NCBI GenBank assembly: GCA_019639175.1
Contig: JAHBSK010000001.1
Coordinates: forward strand, 1 to 64,000
DNA: 64,000 bases
DNA from: Acidobacteriota bacterium
GTDB lineage: Bacteria; Acidobacteriota; Blastocatellia; Pyrinomonadales; Pyrinomonadaceae
Reading direction: 5' to 3'
Part shown: positions 18,356-26,183 of the stretch, piece after piece
How positions within the stretch are numbered: the stretch's first letter is position 1
Layout of the letters: every line of letters starts with the position of its first letter
Position numbers and translations under genes: made by a program
The notes under the pieces: model-generated
Told to the model about the DNA's origin: nothing
The model's input: the letters and a program-made list of their open reading frames with translations, nothing else
The model's database searches: none

Positions 18356-19810
18356 ATGTCCAATGTTCCTATAACGGTCGCACATGGCGACGGCATCGGC
18401 CCGGAGATCATGGCGGCAACGCTGCATATTTTGAAGGAGGCCGGAGCACGGCTTGATATTGAAACGATCGAGATCGGCGAAAAGGTCTATTTGAGCGGAA
18501 ACAACGCAGGCATCGCTCCGGAAAGCTGGGATTCGCTCCGCCGTACAAAAGTATTTCTGAAGGCCCCGATAACGACGCCGCAGGGCGGCGGTTTTTCGTC
18601 GCTTAACGTGGCCGTGCGCAAGACGCTGGGTTTGTATGCCAACGTCCGTCCGTGCGTTTCGTATCACCCCTTTGTTTCGACGAAACATCCGGTGATGGAC
18701 GTTGTCATCGTCCGCGAGAATGAGGAGGACACATACGCCGGTATCGAATACCGCCAGACCGATCAGGTCGAGGAATGCCTTAAGCTGATCTCGCGGCCCG
18801 GTTCGGAAAAGATCGTCCGCTATGCCTTTGAATACGCCCGCAAGTTTAACCGCAAAAAGGTGACGTGCTTTATCAAGGACAACATCATGAAGCGGACGGA
18901 CGGCCTGTTTCACCGTGTTTTTGACGAGATAGCACCGGAATATCCGGGCATCGAGGCAGATCACTGGATCGTGGACATCGGCTCGGCAAAGCTGGCAGAC
19001 ACGCCGGAAAATTTTGACGTTATCGTAATGCCAAATCTTTACGGCGACGTGCTTTCGGACGTTGCGGCACAGATCGCAGGTTCGGTCGGGCTTGCCGGTT
19101 CGTCAAATATCGGCGAGCAGGTGGCAATGTTTGAGGCCATTCACGGTTCGGCTCCGCGACGAGCGGGACAGAACCTTGCCAATCCTTCTGGCCTTTTCCT
19201 CGGCTCCATCCTGATGCTTGTGCATATCAATCAGCCGGATGTTGCCGAATTGGCGCACAACGCGTGGCTCAAGACCATCGAGGACGGCGTTCATACATAC
19301 GATATGTTCAAGGAAGGCGTCTCCACCGAAAAGGTAGGCACAAAGGAATTTGCCGAAGCCGTCGTTGCCCGCATCGGCCAAAAACCGGAAACGCTGAAGC
19401 CGGTCAGTTATGTTGAGAATGTGGTCGAGGCCGACCCGAAGCCGATCTATTCCATCCGCGAACCGCAAAAGAAAGATCTGGTCGGTGTGGACGTTTTCCT
19501 TGATTGGTGGAAAGGTTCGTTCCACGGCGTCGCCAACGAACTCGGCGCACTGGTCGAAGCCCTCAACGGCGACGGCCTCAAATTGGAGAACATCGCGAAC
19601 CGCGGTGTCAAGGTCTATCCGGGCGGCTTGCCCGACACTTTCACCGTCGATCACTGGCGATGCCGTTTTGTCGCAGAAGCAGGCGAAGGCAGCAGCGTCA
19701 CTCACGCTCAGCTCATCTCGCTGCTTCAGCGTTTTGACGCCGCCGGCCTCGACGTTATAAAGACCGAAAACCTTTACAACTTTGACGGAGCAAAAGGCTA
19801 TTCGGCTTAG
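18356..19810 (+). CDS. icd: NADP-dependent isocitrate dehydrogenase
   Basis: TCA cycle enzyme (484 aa) converting isocitrate to 2-oxoglutarate and CO2. N-terminal AHGDGIGPEIM and APITTPQGGGFSSLNVAVRK are the substrate loop; VRENEEDTYAGIEYRQ carries the second substrate arginine region; FIKDNIMKRTDG holds the catalytic lysine; MPNLYGDVLSDVAAQIAGS and EAIHGSAPRRAGQNLANP form metal and cofactor sites. The length and the extra C-terminal domain of about 130 residues (VGVDVFLDWWKG onward) match the Thermus/Rickettsia type IDH rather than the 416-residue E. coli type. Stands alone, with about 110 nt before it. Confidence 0.95.
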   Translation: MSNVPITVAHGDGIGPEIMAATLHILKEAGARLDIETIEIGEKVYLSGNNAGIAPESWDSLRRTKVFLKAPITTPQGGGFSSLNVAVRKTLGLYANVRPCVSYHPFVSTKHPVMDVVIVRENEEDTYAGIEYRQTDQVEECLKLISRPGSEKIVRYAFEYARKFNRKKVTCFIKDNIMKRTDGLFHRVFDEIAPEYPGIEADHWIVDIGSAKLADTPENFDVIVMPNLYGDVLSDVAAQIAGSVGLAGSSNIGEQVAMFEAIHGSAPRRAGQNLANPSGLFLGSILMLVHINQPDVAELAHNAWLKTIEDGVHTYDMFKEGVSTEKVGTKEFAEAVVARIGQKPETLKPVSYVENVVEADPKPIYSIREPQKKDLVGVDVFLDWWKGSFHGVANELGALVEALNGDGLKLENIANRGVKVYPGGLPDTFTVDHWRCRFVAEAGEGSSVTHAQLISLLQRFDAAGLDVIKTENLYNFDGAKGYSA

Positions 19811-19834
19811 TGGTTTATTTGGTAAAATATAGCT

Positions 19835-20059
19835 ATGAAAGAGGAAAATCTGCCAGACGCGGTTCGCTGGATGCGTGGGTTCAAACGAGGAGCGGAACAG
19901 CTTGAAAAGACAAGGCGGAAGGAGATCAGGGAAGCTGATACCATCAAGGCAATTCCAATGTTTGACGGTTTGTTTGAAATGGCTATCAGCGCTCCTTTTC
20001 CAAGAGAAACTCGCCCACTGTCAAAGCTTGAACGTCTTTTTCTGGGGATCGACACATGA
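19835..20059 (+). CDS. Small basic protein paired with nucleotidyltransferase
   Basis: A 74-residue protein, charged and rich in R, K and E, with no recognised domain. The central segment RRKEIREADTIKAIPMFDGL looks helical and the C-terminus SKLERLFLGID is amphipathic. Its stop overlaps the ATG of the next gene by 4 nt (ATGA at 20056-20059), a typical arrangement of two-gene toxin-antitoxin modules. It is too short for a HEPN toxin. The DNA of this pair is AT-richer than the isocitrate dehydrogenase gene before it, hinting at transfer. Function unknown; partner or antidote of the nucleotidyltransferase is inference. Confidence 0.65.
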   Translation: MKEENLPDAVRWMRGFKRGAEQLEKTRRKEIREADTIKAIPMFDGLFEMAISAPFPRETRPLSKLERLFLGIDT

Positions 20060-20622
20060 CCGGACTTGTTGAAGAGGCCGCCAAACTTCAGGCTTTTTTA
20101 GAAAGAGAGGGCTATGAATTTTTTTTCATTGGCGGCCTTGTGGTTCAGGTTTGGGGACGTCCGCGATTGACCCAAGACATTGATTTGACGGTTTTTACAA
20201 ATCTCACCAACGAGGAGGAATTTGTAAATAAATTCCTCACAAGGTTTGATCCAAAATTCCATGATGCCGACCAATTTGCCTTGACCAACCGTGTTTTGCC
20301 GATGTTTGCAAAAAACGGTATCGGCATTGACCTGACCCTTGGCGGCATCAGTGCTGTTAGTGAGCCTTTGAGGCGGTCAAGTTACCAGCGATTTACCAAA
20401 GAGATTGATCTGAAGGTATGTTCCGCCGAGGACTTAATTATTCTTAAGGCTTTCGCTGCGAGGCCGCAGGATTGGCTCGACATCGAAACAATATTGATAA
20501 GACAAAAAGACCTCGATTGGGATTATATCGATTCGTCCATTGAGGCAGTAAGTATCTACGAGGATCTCACGTATAGAATCGATCAATTACACAATTTAAA
20601 GAAGGAATTTTATCGCGAGTAG
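20056..20622 (+). CDS. MNT/AbiEii-like nucleotidyltransferase
   Basis: A 188-residue protein of the DNA polymerase beta-like nucleotidyltransferase superfamily. The active site is complete: FFIGGLVVQVWG (hGG helix) at about 19-30, then TQDIDLTVF with the DxD pair at about 37-39, and GIGIDLTLGG with the third aspartate near residue 95. SAEDLIILKAFAARPQDWLD is the usual C-terminal helix of the DUF6036/AbiEii-type group. Members of this group act as nucleotide-adding toxins or antitoxins in abortive infection and TA modules. Coupled by 4-nt overlap to the small upstream gene and followed by a strong terminator. Confidence 0.85.
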   Translation: MTGLVEEAAKLQAFLEREGYEFFFIGGLVVQVWGRPRLTQDIDLTVFTNLTNEEEFVNKFLTRFDPKFHDADQFALTNRVLPMFAKNGIGIDLTLGGISAVSEPLRRSSYQRFTKEIDLKVCSAEDLIILKAFAARPQDWLDIETILIRQKDLDWDYIDSSIEAVSIYEDLTYRIDQLHNLKKEFYRE

Positions 20623-20664
20623 CAGTATCCCACCTAGTGAACATCTTTTGACCAATTGCTTTTG

Positions 20665-20698
20665 GAGCGAGGTTTCGGCCTCGCTCTTTTGTTTTTTT
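20665..20698 (+). terminator. Intrinsic terminator after nucleotidyltransferase pair
   Basis: Stem GAGCGAGG (20665-20672) with CCTCGCTC (20679-20686), 6-nt loop TTTCGG, then TTTTGTTTTTTT. It closes the 19835-20622 transcription unit. Confidence 0.88.
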
Positions 20699-20775
20699 GG
20701 AGACGGAAAGAGCAGGCCTGCGGTTTCCTGTCGGAATAGTGGTGTAATATCGTACAATTACTAAACCGTACGCCT

Positions 20776-21678
20776 ATGAAGAATCAGACGAGCAGCAGCA
20801 ATAATTACGACCAGACGACCGAGCTATACCATTCCGAGGTGTTGGCGGGCAGGCCAGAAACGGTCAGGGCGCGCCTGATAGACGCGATGGAATCGCTGGG
20901 ATACTACATTATTGAGGATGACCCGAACATCATCGGCCGCCGCGACGCAAAAGGCTGGGGAAAGTGGTATTCGTCGGTTGATGTACTGGATTATGGAGCA
21001 AGGCTTACGGTCCGTTTCCGTTCGGTCGGTGAAGGCTCAACCCGCGTGACATTTGATTATCTGATCAAACACGGCTGGCTGACCCGGGGAGACGTCAATA
21101 TCGTCGTGCAGGAGGCAAAGACGATCGCGGCACTTTCCAAATCTCCGGTGATACAGAAAATGTGTTCAGCGTGCGAGACCGAATCGACCGACGATTCACG
21201 ATTTTGCCGAAAGTGCGGCGCGCCGCTGACCTCGGAATCGTCAGAGCTGGAAGTATTGCGGCTAATGGCCGAAACGTACGCGGCAAAAGTATCGGTCGTT
21301 TCCGCAGCGGTGACCATGGCCGTTTCAATGATCGGCATGCTTGCCGTATATCTTTTAAACCTTGCCGGGTTGATAAACCCTAAATTGCTGTTGGTCTTTA
21401 CTACGATATACGCATTTCTGATGCTGTTCACTCTTGCCACATCTTTGTTCGGATGGAACCGGCTTAAACGGGCACTTGATAAAAAAACGCCCTCGAGACA
21501 AACCGGCCGCGTTCAGGAATTCAATGAAAGGGCGGATCCGGTGATGCTGGCCTCGGCGAAACCTTTTGCGTCAGTCACCGAAGGCACAACCAATCTGCTC
21601 GATAAAGATGTGTTCGCCCAAAAAGAAACGGAAAGAGTTCCGGTCTCCGTGGGCCGCGATACAAAGGATCTGGAGTAA
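20776..21678 (+). CDS. Zinc-ribbon membrane protein of unknown function
   Basis: A 300-residue protein I cannot assign. Residues 1-115 form a soluble alpha-beta domain (ARLIDAMESLGYYIIEDDPN, then LTVRFRSVGEGSTRVTFDY). A zinc ribbon follows at about 133-155 (MCSACETE, then CRKCGAPL). Two membrane helices lie at about 175-198 and 205-225 (VSSAAVTMAVSMIGMLAVY-like and LLVFTTIYAFLMLFTLA). The tail of about 75 residues is charged and probably cytoplasmic. Monocistronic, preceded by a terminator and convergent with the minus-strand cluster that ends at 21730. Confidence 0.75.
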   Translation: MKNQTSSSNNYDQTTELYHSEVLAGRPETVRARLIDAMESLGYYIIEDDPNIIGRRDAKGWGKWYSSVDVLDYGARLTVRFRSVGEGSTRVTFDYLIKHGWLTRGDVNIVVQEAKTIAALSKSPVIQKMCSACETESTDDSRFCRKCGAPLTSESSELEVLRLMAETYAAKVSVVSAAVTMAVSMIGMLAVYLLNLAGLINPKLLLVFTTIYAFLMLFTLATSLFGWNRLKRALDKKTPSRQTGRVQEFNERADPVMLASAKPFASVTEGTTNLLDKDVFAQKETERVPVSVGRDTKDLE

Positions 21679-21729
21679 TTGAGCGGTCAATATCTGCAAC
21701 AGGCCTTATCGTATCGACCAATGATCCCG

Positions 21730-22134
21730 TCATCTGCCAAAAATAAAATAAGCCAGTACAAGGGCCAGGAGGACAATGCCTGAGATCATTATTATGCTGA
21801 TAGGCGTGACCGCTGTTCGTTTGATCTCAACATTTGTCGTGCCGGAAGCGGTTTCAAAGGTGCTGTTTATTTTGTAGTCGCCGACCTTTTGGTCGAGGAT
21901 GTTGGCGTTGTGTATCAGGTTTCGCATTTCATCCTGAGCGGCGGAGTTTCGGTATTCGGCCTTGCGTTTTTCCACGGCGAGGCGGACTATCTCGTCCGCA
22001 GCTTTTTCGGTGACGCGTCTTGCCTGAGTCTCATCCAGATTTTGCAGGGCGTTATCGACAATGTCCTCGCCCGAAAGCGGGAACAATGATCGCTTTTTCG
22101 GCGCCGTCGCCAGGTCTGTGGTCTCATCTTCCAT
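21730..22134 (-). CDS. Tail-anchored small membrane protein
   Basis: A 134-residue protein of unknown family. Residues 20-80 are a charged helical region (EDIVDNALQNLDETQARRV, AVEKRKAEYRNSAAQDEMRN) likely to form a coiled coil; a TM helix closes the protein (ISIIMISGIVLLALVLAYFI), so it is probably tail-anchored. It lies 6 nt after the 242-codon frame upstream on the same strand and is the last gene of the cyclase-MreB-like cluster. Confidence 0.7.
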   Translation of the reverse strand: MEDETTDLATAPKKRSLFPLSGEDIVDNALQNLDETQARRVTEKAADEIVRLAVEKRKAEYRNSAAQDEMRNLIHNANILDQKVGDYKINSTFETASGTTNVEIKRTAVTPISIIMISGIVLLALVLAYFIFGR

Positions 22135-22140
22135 TTGCTC

Positions 22141-22824
22141 TTATCCTCTTTTAAAATTCAGATCAATGGTTCCGTAGGGAAATTTCAATGTATGTCTGAC
22201 CTTTGGGTCAAGGTGTTTTTCCGCCAGCATCATTTCAATGCCTTTTATCTCTTCGCGCAGCATTGATACCACGATCCTGCTTTCTTCTGCCTGCGATCTC
22301 CGCAATATTTCCTGAGCAGCGTTCATATCGCCTTCGCCCAGCCAACGCAGCTTTTTCTCTATCTCGGCGGGCAAAGTTGCGGTATATGCCTTGTCAATTA
22401 TCTGATGAACAAGCGGCGTCAGCTTTTCTTCCCAATCGCGGCTTGTGACCTCAAGCGCATACGCATCCTTTTTAGCATATTCTTCCATAAAAAGGCGCAA
22501 AACCTCGCATTTCAGGTCAAAGCTCATCACCTCGGGCAAATGCAGAAGAAATCGGCGAAAGGTCTGAGTGGCGGGCGTTACCTCGCCGCTTTTCCATTTG
22601 CGATAGGTTTTGCGGGCGTATCTGGCCGGGCCGGGGCCAAACTCTTTTTTGTAAAGATCGAACAGTTCGGTCATCGAACCTTCGTCCAGATGCAGCAGGA
22701 CGCTTACCAGATGTGAACGATGCATTTTCTTTTTGTGATCGGCCGTATCGGCAGAGACAATTTTGTGCCAGACAATGATGCCGACAATGGCGATCCCCAA
22801 AAGAATGAAGAATAGCTGCCACAT
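22141..22824 (-). CDS. Membrane-anchored helical protein, unknown
   Basis: About 227 residues from the ATG at 22824. The N-terminus is a membrane anchor (MWQLFFILLGIAIVGIIVWH), the rest is helical and charged with no known motif. A segment ARYARKTYRKWKSGEVTP near residue 65 and the repeated LLHL helices are the only landmarks. The open frame extends to a GTG at 22869 overlapping the preceding gene by 23 nt, but the ATG with GGAAG just upstream puts the hydrophobic anchor at the terminus and is preferred. Coupled with 21730-22134. Confidence 0.7.
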   Translation of the reverse strand: MWQLFFILLGIAIVGIIVWHKIVSADTADHKKKMHRSHLVSVLLHLDEGSMTELFDLYKKEFGPGPARYARKTYRKWKSGEVTPATQTFRRFLLHLPEVMSFDLKCEVLRLFMEEYAKKDAYALEVTSRDWEEKLTPLVHQIIDKAYTATLPAEIEKKLRWLGEGDMNAAQEILRRSQAEESRIVVSMLREEIKGIEMMLAEKHLDPKVRHTLKFPYGTIDLNFKRG

Positions 22825-22846
22825 CGCTTCCGCGTGAATTTTTTCT

Positions 22847-23182
22847 TTATGGTTTGGTCTGCCGGACACGTGCAGCTTCGCGGCCCATGCGTCCGGTTGC
22901 CATGTACCACATCATTTTGTAATCGGAAATGAACGACCAGAACGGATATTTGAATGTGGCGGGCCGGTTCTTTTCAACGACAAAATGAGCAAACCATGCA
23001 AAAGCATAACCGCAGACGAAACAAAGCGGAAAGTAATACCACGTTCCGCGCGCAATGAACCAAACCAGCAGAATGATGCCGAGCGACGTTCCGATAAAAT
23101 GCAGAACGCGCGTCAGCGGCCTGGAGTGTTCGCGGACATAGAAATCCCAAAATTCGCTGTAATTTTGCGGTTCAGACGGCAT
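22847..23182 (-). CDS. DUF962/Mpo1-like membrane protein
   Basis: A 111-residue integral membrane protein. NYSEFWDFYVREHSRPLTR, LHFIGTSLGI, and FAHFVVEKNRPATFKYPFW are diagnostic of DUF962, the family of yeast Mpo1, a fatty-acid alpha-dioxygenase acting on 2-hydroxy fatty acids. The conserved histidines (in YVREHS, LHFIGT and AHFVVEKN) that bind iron in Mpo1 are present. Bacterial members are not well characterised. Located between the MreB-like gene and the small membrane protein genes. Confidence 0.88.
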   Translation of the reverse strand: MPSEPQNYSEFWDFYVREHSRPLTRVLHFIGTSLGIILLVWFIARGTWYYFPLCFVCGYAFAWFAHFVVEKNRPATFKYPFWSFISDYKMMWYMATGRMGREAARVRQTKP

Positions 23183-23212
23183 CTTGATCTGTCGGCCGGG
23201 CTTGAAAAAATC

Positions 23213-24286
23213 TTATGCTTCAAAAGGGATCTCGGCATTTTGCAGCACATTGAGTTCGTTTCGGGCGACACGCTCCAGCAATTTCAGGTCGTCGAACATC
23301 TTTACCAGCCCTAACACCGTTGCATAACGCGGTTCGTCGGCAACGGTAACGGGCAGATTGATGAACGAGCGCAAATATTGGTCAAGCCCGTCCAAAAGAG
23401 CGCCGCCGCCTGTGAGAATGACGCCGCGATCATAAATATCCGCCGCCACCTCAGGCCGAAGCTCGGTCAGAGTGTCCTTTACAAGCTGTGCAATGCGTCT
23501 GACAACGCTTTCGACCACCGGATAAAGCTCGCCTGACGTGATCTCGACCGCCGCCGGGCTTCCCGTCTGCACATCGCGGCCGCGAACCTCGATGGTTTTG
23601 GAAATATCATCGGGCAGATAGGTCGAGACAAAATTTGTTTTGAGAAATTCGGTGGTTTCCGCTCCGACCTGCAAACCGCGATGCCGCCGCAGATGCGTGG
23701 CAATGACGTCATTTATCTCATTGCTGCCGTAACGCTCGCTGGTGGAATGAACGACCGAGCCTTTTGCGATGACGGCGATATTTGTCGTGCCGGCGCCGAT
23801 GTCGATTATTGCCGACGCGCGTTTATCGGTCGGCAAAACTCCGGCGCCAAAGGCCGCCGCAAGGCCCTCTTCCATCATGAACACCTTGCCGATGCCTGCT
23901 TCTTCAGCGGCGTTTAACAAGGCTCGCTGTTCAACGTGTGTCACGTCCGACACCATGCTCATAACGGCCTGTATCGCAAGGTTCGATCCGCCCGATTTCG
24001 CCTTTTTGACGAAATGGGCAAGCATCTTTTTCGTCTTCTCAAAATCTGCGACCACACCGCCGATCATCGGTTCGCGAACAACAAGGTCGCGGCCCTCGCG
24101 GCCTTCCATATCGGCGGCTTCCTGGCCGAAGGCGACGATCTCTTCCGAGATCTCGTGTATCGCCACAAGGGACGGTTCGTCCAGCACAACACCGCGATCC
24201 TTTACGGCGATCAATGTGCTGGCCGTTCCGAGGTCAATAGCCATTGAATCAGTGACAAGCTTTTTTAGCGAAGAGATCTTCAGCAT
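23213..24286 (-). CDS. MreB-like actin family protein
   Basis: A 357-residue actin-fold ATPase related to MreB. Phosphate 1 motif AIDLGTASTLIAVKDRG at about 15-31, phosphate 2 IIDIGAGTTNIAVIAKG at about 160, adenosine motif GVILTGGGALLDGLDQYLR near 290. MreB builds the rod-shaping scaffold under the inner membrane with MreC, MreD, PBP2 and RodA; none of these genes is nearby. Its neighbours are an adenylate cyclase upstream and DUF962 downstream, so this could be a second, specialised MreB rather than the main one. No N-terminal amphipathic extension beyond the first 12 residues. Confidence 0.88.
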   Translation of the reverse strand: MLKISSLKKLVTDSMAIDLGTASTLIAVKDRGVVLDEPSLVAIHEISEEIVAFGQEAADMEGREGRDLVVREPMIGGVVADFEKTKKMLAHFVKKAKSGGSNLAIQAVMSMVSDVTHVEQRALLNAAEEAGIGKVFMMEEGLAAAFGAGVLPTDKRASAIIDIGAGTTNIAVIAKGSVVHSTSERYGSNEINDVIATHLRRHRGLQVGAETTEFLKTNFVSTYLPDDISKTIEVRGRDVQTGSPAAVEITSGELYPVVESVVRRIAQLVKDTLTELRPEVAADIYDRGVILTGGGALLDGLDQYLRSFINLPVTVADEPRYATVLGLVKMFDDLKLLERVARNELNVLQNAEIPFEA

Positions 24287-24359
24287 ATTTTCCGGTGAAA
24301 CGATTATATGCCTTTTCGAGCGGTCAAGCCAAGAGAATTTTTCAGATGAACGTCAGGGA

Positions 24360-26111
24360 TCAGCCCCATTTGATCTCCAGAACGCTTACGGGCTGGACGC
24401 GGTTCTTTACGGTGAGAGGCTCCAAAGTGTTGACCGGAATGCGGTTGCCGCTGGCTTCGGCGGTGGCGTCCGACATAAGTATCTGGCCGCCTTTTGCGTG
24501 AGATTCGAGCCGGGCGGCAAGGTTCACGGTGTCGCCGATAGCAGTGTATTCAGAGCGTTTTTCTGAGCCGATATAGCCGATGGTCGCGACGCCGGTATGA
24601 AGCCCGATACCGACCGCCACTTGTCCAAAGCCTTCTGAGCGAAGCTCGTCATTGAGCGAGGGAATACGCTTCTGCATCGTAACGGCAGCTTTTACGGCGT
24701 TCAGGGCATCTTCTTCGGACGCGGTCGGCGCTCCGAAAAGAGCCATCAGGCCGTCACCGATATATTTATCCAGCGTTCCGCCGTGGGCGAAAATTATCTC
24801 GGACATCGCCGTAAAATACTTGTTGAGCAGGCCGACGACCTTTTCCGGGTTTTCGGTCTCAGAGGTTGAGGTAAAGCCGCGAATATCGGCAAAAAGCACT
24901 GTTATCTTTTGATTGACGCCGCCAAGCCGGAACGATTCGGGATGATCGAGGAGCTGTTTTACGACATATTCGGGCATGAACCGGCTGTAATTTGCCCTCG
25001 CAACTTCCTCACGGGCGAGCCGTTTATGAGCCTTGACCGTTTCCACGGTGACGGCGGTCTGTGCGGCGACGGCGCTTATCAGTTCGAGATGATCGGGTGT
25101 AAACGCCGAATACGGATCAAGCCTGTCAGCATAGATAACGCCGTGGACGTTCGATTCGGTTATAAGCGGCGCGCAGATGGTGGAGCGAACGCCCTGCGAC
25201 ACGATCGATTCGACACCGGAGAACTGCTCATCCGTTTTTGCGTCCTGCGAAAGCAGAGCGACCTTTTCACGCATCACTTTTTGCGTGATCGTTCGGCTGA
25301 CGGTCATAGTGTCGGTCAATTTATCCAGATTTTCGTCACGTGTTTTTACCGCCAGCGGGACCAGGCTGTAATCAAGTATGCGTCCGTCCAGCGTTTCGTC
25401 CGCCAGCAGGGCGACGACGCGGTCGGCAGGTGTTCCGCGAAAGATCAGGTCGGTCGCTTTTTCAAAGATGCTTTTCAGATCAAATGTGGTCCCGAGCGAA
25501 CGGCTCATTTCGTAGAGCAGTTCCAGCATCTTTGCCTTTCGCCTGAGGTCCTTGACCTCTTCGGGCGATGCCATGCCCGTTTCTACCGAAAGATGTGACT
25601 GGCGCCCGATGATCTCATTTGCCGAAATGAGAAGTTGTGTCTGACCGAGAGGCTTGTCGTCAAATTCGACACCGCCCGGCAGGTCAACGACGGTCGGAGC
25701 ATTGCCGACCGATGTAGCGGTCATTCCGGTGCTTTCGTCCGGGATGGCAACAGGCTTTTCCAAACCGGCGGCATCTGCGGGAAGAGGAGCGGTGATGATC
25801 TCGATAAACAGCAGCTTGCTTTCACCGATGATGACCGTGTCGCCGGTTTCCAGCATCTTTTCGGTCTGTGGCGAACCGTTCACAAAGACGTGATTGACGC
25901 TGCGGACAAGTTTTCCGTTCTCAAAATATCCGTCAACTATCTTGAATTTGCCATTGTCGGACGTGACAAAGGCGTGCTTTCGCGAGACACGGCGGTCGTT
26001 CAGGACGATGTCGTTGTCCTTTGCCCGGCCGATCTCGACGGTTGTTGAGGGAACAAGGTCAAATTCCCAGATGCGGCCGTTAGGTTCTGATATTTGAAGT
26101 ACAGCGCTCAC
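24360..26111 (-). CDS. FHA-GAF class III adenylate cyclase
   Basis: A signalling enzyme of about 583 residues. FHA domain at about 1-95 (VEIGRAKDNDIVLNDRRVSR then KHAF), which binds phosphothreonine peptides; a linker; GAF domain at about 190-360 (SRSLGTTFDLKSIF, then VRSTICAPLI); class III cyclase at about 380-560 with metal aspartates in VLFADIRGFTS and KYIGDGLMALFG and ATP-selecting residues in EYTAIGDTVNLAARLE. All catalytic residues are present, so it should make cAMP. The frame is open to an ATG at 26141 but those ten codons fall in a degenerate repeat arm; the GTG at 26111 is preferred. The MreB-like gene follows 73 nt later. Confidence 0.9.
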   Translation of the reverse strand: MSAVLQISEPNGRIWEFDLVPSTTVEIGRAKDNDIVLNDRRVSRKHAFVTSDNGKFKIVDGYFENGKLVRSVNHVFVNGSPQTEKMLETGDTVIIGESKLLFIEIITAPLPADAAGLEKPVAIPDESTGMTATSVGNAPTVVDLPGGVEFDDKPLGQTQLLISANEIIGRQSHLSVETGMASPEEVKDLRRKAKMLELLYEMSRSLGTTFDLKSIFEKATDLIFRGTPADRVVALLADETLDGRILDYSLVPLAVKTRDENLDKLTDTMTVSRTITQKVMREKVALLSQDAKTDEQFSGVESIVSQGVRSTICAPLITESNVHGVIYADRLDPYSAFTPDHLELISAVAAQTAVTVETVKAHKRLAREEVARANYSRFMPEYVVKQLLDHPESFRLGGVNQKITVLFADIRGFTSTSETENPEKVVGLLNKYFTAMSEIIFAHGGTLDKYIGDGLMALFGAPTASEEDALNAVKAAVTMQKRIPSLNDELRSEGFGQVAVGIGLHTGVATIGYIGSEKRSEYTAIGDTVNLAARLESHAKGGQILMSDATAEASGNRIPVNTLEPLTVKNRVQPVSVLEIKWG

Positions 26112-26114
26112 TAT

Positions 26115-26156
26115 ATAGAAATTGTAATAGGTAATCGGCAAATGGTAAATTGAGGA
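26115..26156. repeat. Single arm of degenerate repeat family
   Basis: Units GAAATTGTAAT, AGGTAATCGG, CAAATGGTAAATTG repeat with about 9-11 bp period, like one arm of the hairpin copies at 37551. No convincing second arm follows. It fills the 5' flank between the divergent cyclase and cysteine-desulfurase-like genes. Confidence 0.4.
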
Positions 26157-26183
26157 CGCAAGTGCCTGAAAAATAAACCCTAT

